60,817 bases of DNA from Clostridiales bacterium UBA1775 (GTDB lineage: Bacteria; Bacillota; Clostridia; Monoglobales; Firm-18): positions 1 through 60,817 of the forward strand of contig DCGP01000009.1 of NCBI GenBank assembly GCA_002314595.1. Direction: 5' to 3'. This document shows positions 59,492 through 60,817 of this stretch, piece by piece (the stretch's first letter is position 1; every line of letters starts with the position of its first letter). A program made the translations under genes and the position numbers. The notes under the pieces were generated by a model. It worked only from the letters and a program-made list of their open reading frames with translations, ran no database searches and was not told where the DNA came from.

Positions 59492-60034
59492 TTGGAGAAG
59501 GAGAGTTATTATGGAAGAAAAAAGAATTATCCCTACGGCAGTAGTATTATTATGGCATTTTTATGCTTAGCAGTTATTTGCTATGTAGGTTGGGCAAGTA
59601 TAAGTTGTAATGGTATAGGTGAAGGTTTTGTATACGGCCTAACAGGTTTATGTGGTATTTTTGGAGGTGTATATTGCTTCTGCGGTTGTACTAAAAAGGC
59701 ATCTGCCTGGTACAGAATGTTTGGCGAGGCAATGATTTTCTTGGGATTGGTAATTATCTTTAACGGTTTTGCATCCGAGGGAAACCTTGCAACAATTGCT
59801 CACATTTTGTGGTTTGGCGCTATTTCAGGGCTTGTAATTGGTTTAGATTTAGGCAAGGTTAAAACATTTGGCCTATGTGTAGTTATTTTGGCGTCAAGTA
59901 TCATTGATGTTATTTTTGGTTCAAGTGATCCGATTGTAATTGGAATGTTAATTTCTCAATTGGTAATTACTGTTATCTATTGTACTATGTCAATTGCAAA
60001 ATTCATAGATAAGGCATCTCGTGGCTCGAAATAA
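59492..60034 (+). CDS. Small six-helix membrane protein, tandem paralog 1, 5' end apparently frameshifted
   Basis: A 180-residue unrecognised membrane protein close to the one at 60212. The shared ribosome binding site and start (ATGGAAGA at 59511) are in another frame: after 41 bases the conserved MAFLCLAV begins at 59552, one base out. The run A6 at 59518-59523 is A7 in the paralog; one more A would give MEEKKNYPYGSSIIMAFLCLAV. As written, an uninterrupted frame exists only from the TTG at 59492 or the ATG at 59552. This may be a sequencing error, a real inactivating indel or slippage. Confidence 0.6.
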   Translation: MEKESYYGRKKNYPYGSSIIMAFLCLAVICYVGWASISCNGIGEGFVYGLTGLCGIFGGVYCFCGCTKKASAWYRMFGEAMIFLGLVIIFNGFASEGNLATIAHILWFGAISGLVIGLDLGKVKTFGLCVVILASSIIDVIFGSSDPIVIGMLISQLVITVIYCTMSIAKFIDKASRGSK

Positions 60035-60096
60035 TGTTGCGAAATGTATTTATGGAGTGCAAAAGGAATTAGAGAGAAAATATAGGATTTTAAACG

Positions 60097-60132
60097 CTAT
60101 ACTTATGTTCTGAATGTAAGTATAGTGTTTTT
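60097..60132 (+). terminator. Terminator of the first tandem paralog
   Basis: Arms CTATACTTA and TAAGTATAG around an 11-base loop, then a T run. The stem sequence is the same as in the spacer hairpins of repeat locus B. Confidence 0.8.
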
Positions 60133-60153
60133 TGCGAAAAACATTAAAATAAC

Positions 60154-60181
60154 TTGCATATTTTCAAAATTGTGGTATAAT
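60154..60181 (+). promoter_or_regulatory. Promoter of the second tandem membrane-protein paralog
   Basis: TTGCAT and TATAAT are 16 bases apart, 30 bp before the ATG. Confidence 0.6.
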
Positions 60182-60211
60182 TAAATAAAATAAAGAGAAG
60201 GGGAGAATTAT

Positions 60212-60760
60212 ATGGAAGAGAAAAAAATAATTCCTATGAAGCTTAGTATTGTTATGGCATTTTTATGCTTGGCAGTTGCCTTTTATGCTGCTTGGGGTAT
60301 TTATGACTGTGGCAGCTTCTTGGCAGGCGTAACATACGGCATAATCGGTTTGTGTGCATTTTTTGGTTGTGTATATTGTTTCCGTGGTTGCAGCAAAGAG
60401 GCATCTATTTGGTACAAATTTTTTGGCGTTGCATTAGTTGCATTAGGCTTTGCAGTAAATTTTACAGGCTTTGCTTATCCAAAGGATATTTTATCAGGCA
60501 ATATCTTAATAGCATCACATATTTTGTGGTTTGGTGCAATTACTGCCCTTGTACTTGGTATGGATTTAGGTAAGGTTAAAACATATCTTTTATGCGCTGT
60601 TATTTTGGCATCAAGCATTGTTGATATTATTTTAAGCTCTGTTCCTGAGGCGAAAGTCGGCGACCCGTTTGTTTTTGTTGCACAAATTGTCGTTGTTGTA
60701 ATCTATTGCATTATGTCTGTTGCAAAGTATGTAGACAAGGCTTCAAGAAATACAAAATAG
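60212..60760 (+). CDS. Small six-helix membrane protein, tandem paralog 2
   Basis: A 182-residue protein with about six hydrophobic helices, cysteines near the second helix, and charged ends (MEEKKIIP and KASRNTK). It is closely similar to the neighbour at 59492 (FCGCTKKAS versus FRGCSKEAS; GLDLGKVKT versus GMDLGKVKT) and more distantly to the one at 14699. AGAAGGGGAGAATTAT precedes the ATG. Function unknown; membrane location is clear. Confidence 0.75.
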   Translation: MEEKKIIPMKLSIVMAFLCLAVAFYAAWGIYDCGSFLAGVTYGIIGLCAFFGCVYCFRGCSKEASIWYKFFGVALVALGFAVNFTGFAYPKDILSGNILIASHILWFGAITALVLGMDLGKVKTYLLCAVILASSIVDIILSSVPEAKVGDPFVFVAQIVVVVIYCIMSVAKYVDKASRNTK

Positions 60761-60765
60761 CTTAT

Positions 60766-60799
60766 AATCCTTAGCGAATTTTCGTTAAGGATTATTTTT
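60766..60799 (+). terminator. Terminator of the second tandem paralog
   Basis: Arms AATCCTTAGCGAA and TTCGTTAAGGATT (one mismatch) around AT/TT, followed by ATTTTT near the end of the window. Confidence 0.8.
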
Positions 60800-60817
60800 G
60801 TATACAGAAAACCACGC

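Noticed and set aside
1..60817. tRNA, rRNA or tmRNA genes
   Set aside because: No T-arm-like GTTCGA contexts with matching acceptor stems and no rRNA core sequences were noticed by eye; rnpB is the only stable RNA recognised with confidence. A tRNA scan would settle this.

Overview
The window is chromosomal DNA from a low-GC Firmicute, most likely a spore-forming member of the Clostridia. The evidence is AT-rich DNA with AAGGAGG-type ribosome binding sites, PolC, the dgt-dnaG-rpoD-trmK-nif3 and pyrH-frr-uppS-cdsA-dxr-rseP-ispG-polC gene orders, two parS sites, spmA-spmB, a sigma-H-like promoter before dnaG, and secreted proteins with SLH and copper-amine-oxidase-type (stalk) domains. No phage, CRISPR array, transposase gene, rRNA or tRNA was seen. 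The genus cannot be named from sequence alone.

Layout. (1) About 0-9.7 kb, minus strand: MATE pump, flavodoxin-like reductase, dgt, dnaG, rpoD, trmK, nif3, rnpB (its 5' end overlaps the nif3 stop codon), a two-helix membrane protein and a HAD hydrolase, ending in a terminator. (2) 9.8-18.4 kb, mostly minus: SLH surface protein, a repeat locus, cytidylate-kinase-like protein, SLC13-type permease, a small membrane protein, a secreted nuclease, an L,D-transpeptidase lipoprotein and rplM-rpsI. (3) 18.6-30.9 kb, plus: the pyrH-to-polC envelope/isoprenoid/replication operon, rnmV and a YabE-like G5/3D cell-wall protein. (4) 31-35 kb: accessory genes, a second repeat locus and two candidate structured RNAs. 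(5) 35.2-49.6 kb, the origin: serS, spo0J and soj leave on the minus strand; parS, ispE, dnaA, oriC, dnaN, yaaA, recF, remB, gyrB and gyrA read on the plus strand. (6) 49.6-53.5 kb, minus: a seven-gene run from eda and kdgK to two tandem mini membrane proteins. (7) 53.5-60.8 kb: a serine hydrolase, spmA-spmB facing a 49-residue Cys-rich protein, gltX, a WecA/TagO-type transferase fused to a HAD phosphatase, and two tandem paralogous membrane proteins, the first apparently frameshifted.

How it fits together. The core is replication start and segregation (dnaA, oriC, dnaN, recF, gyrase, Soj/Spo0J/parS), primase and the main sigma factor, and lipid-carrier and isoprenoid synthesis feeding the cell wall (uppS, dxr, ispE, ispG, the TagO-like protein).

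The least explained signals are: a 67-bp structured repeat at two loci, each beside a duplicated spacer and flanked by related inverted repeats, with an apparent empty copy next to one; twin hairpins with near-identical loops but different stems between dnaN and yaaA; a promoter-driven structured leader ending in a terminator before a 53-codon gene; a G-start rod-like RNA candidate; and the transferase-HAD fusion.
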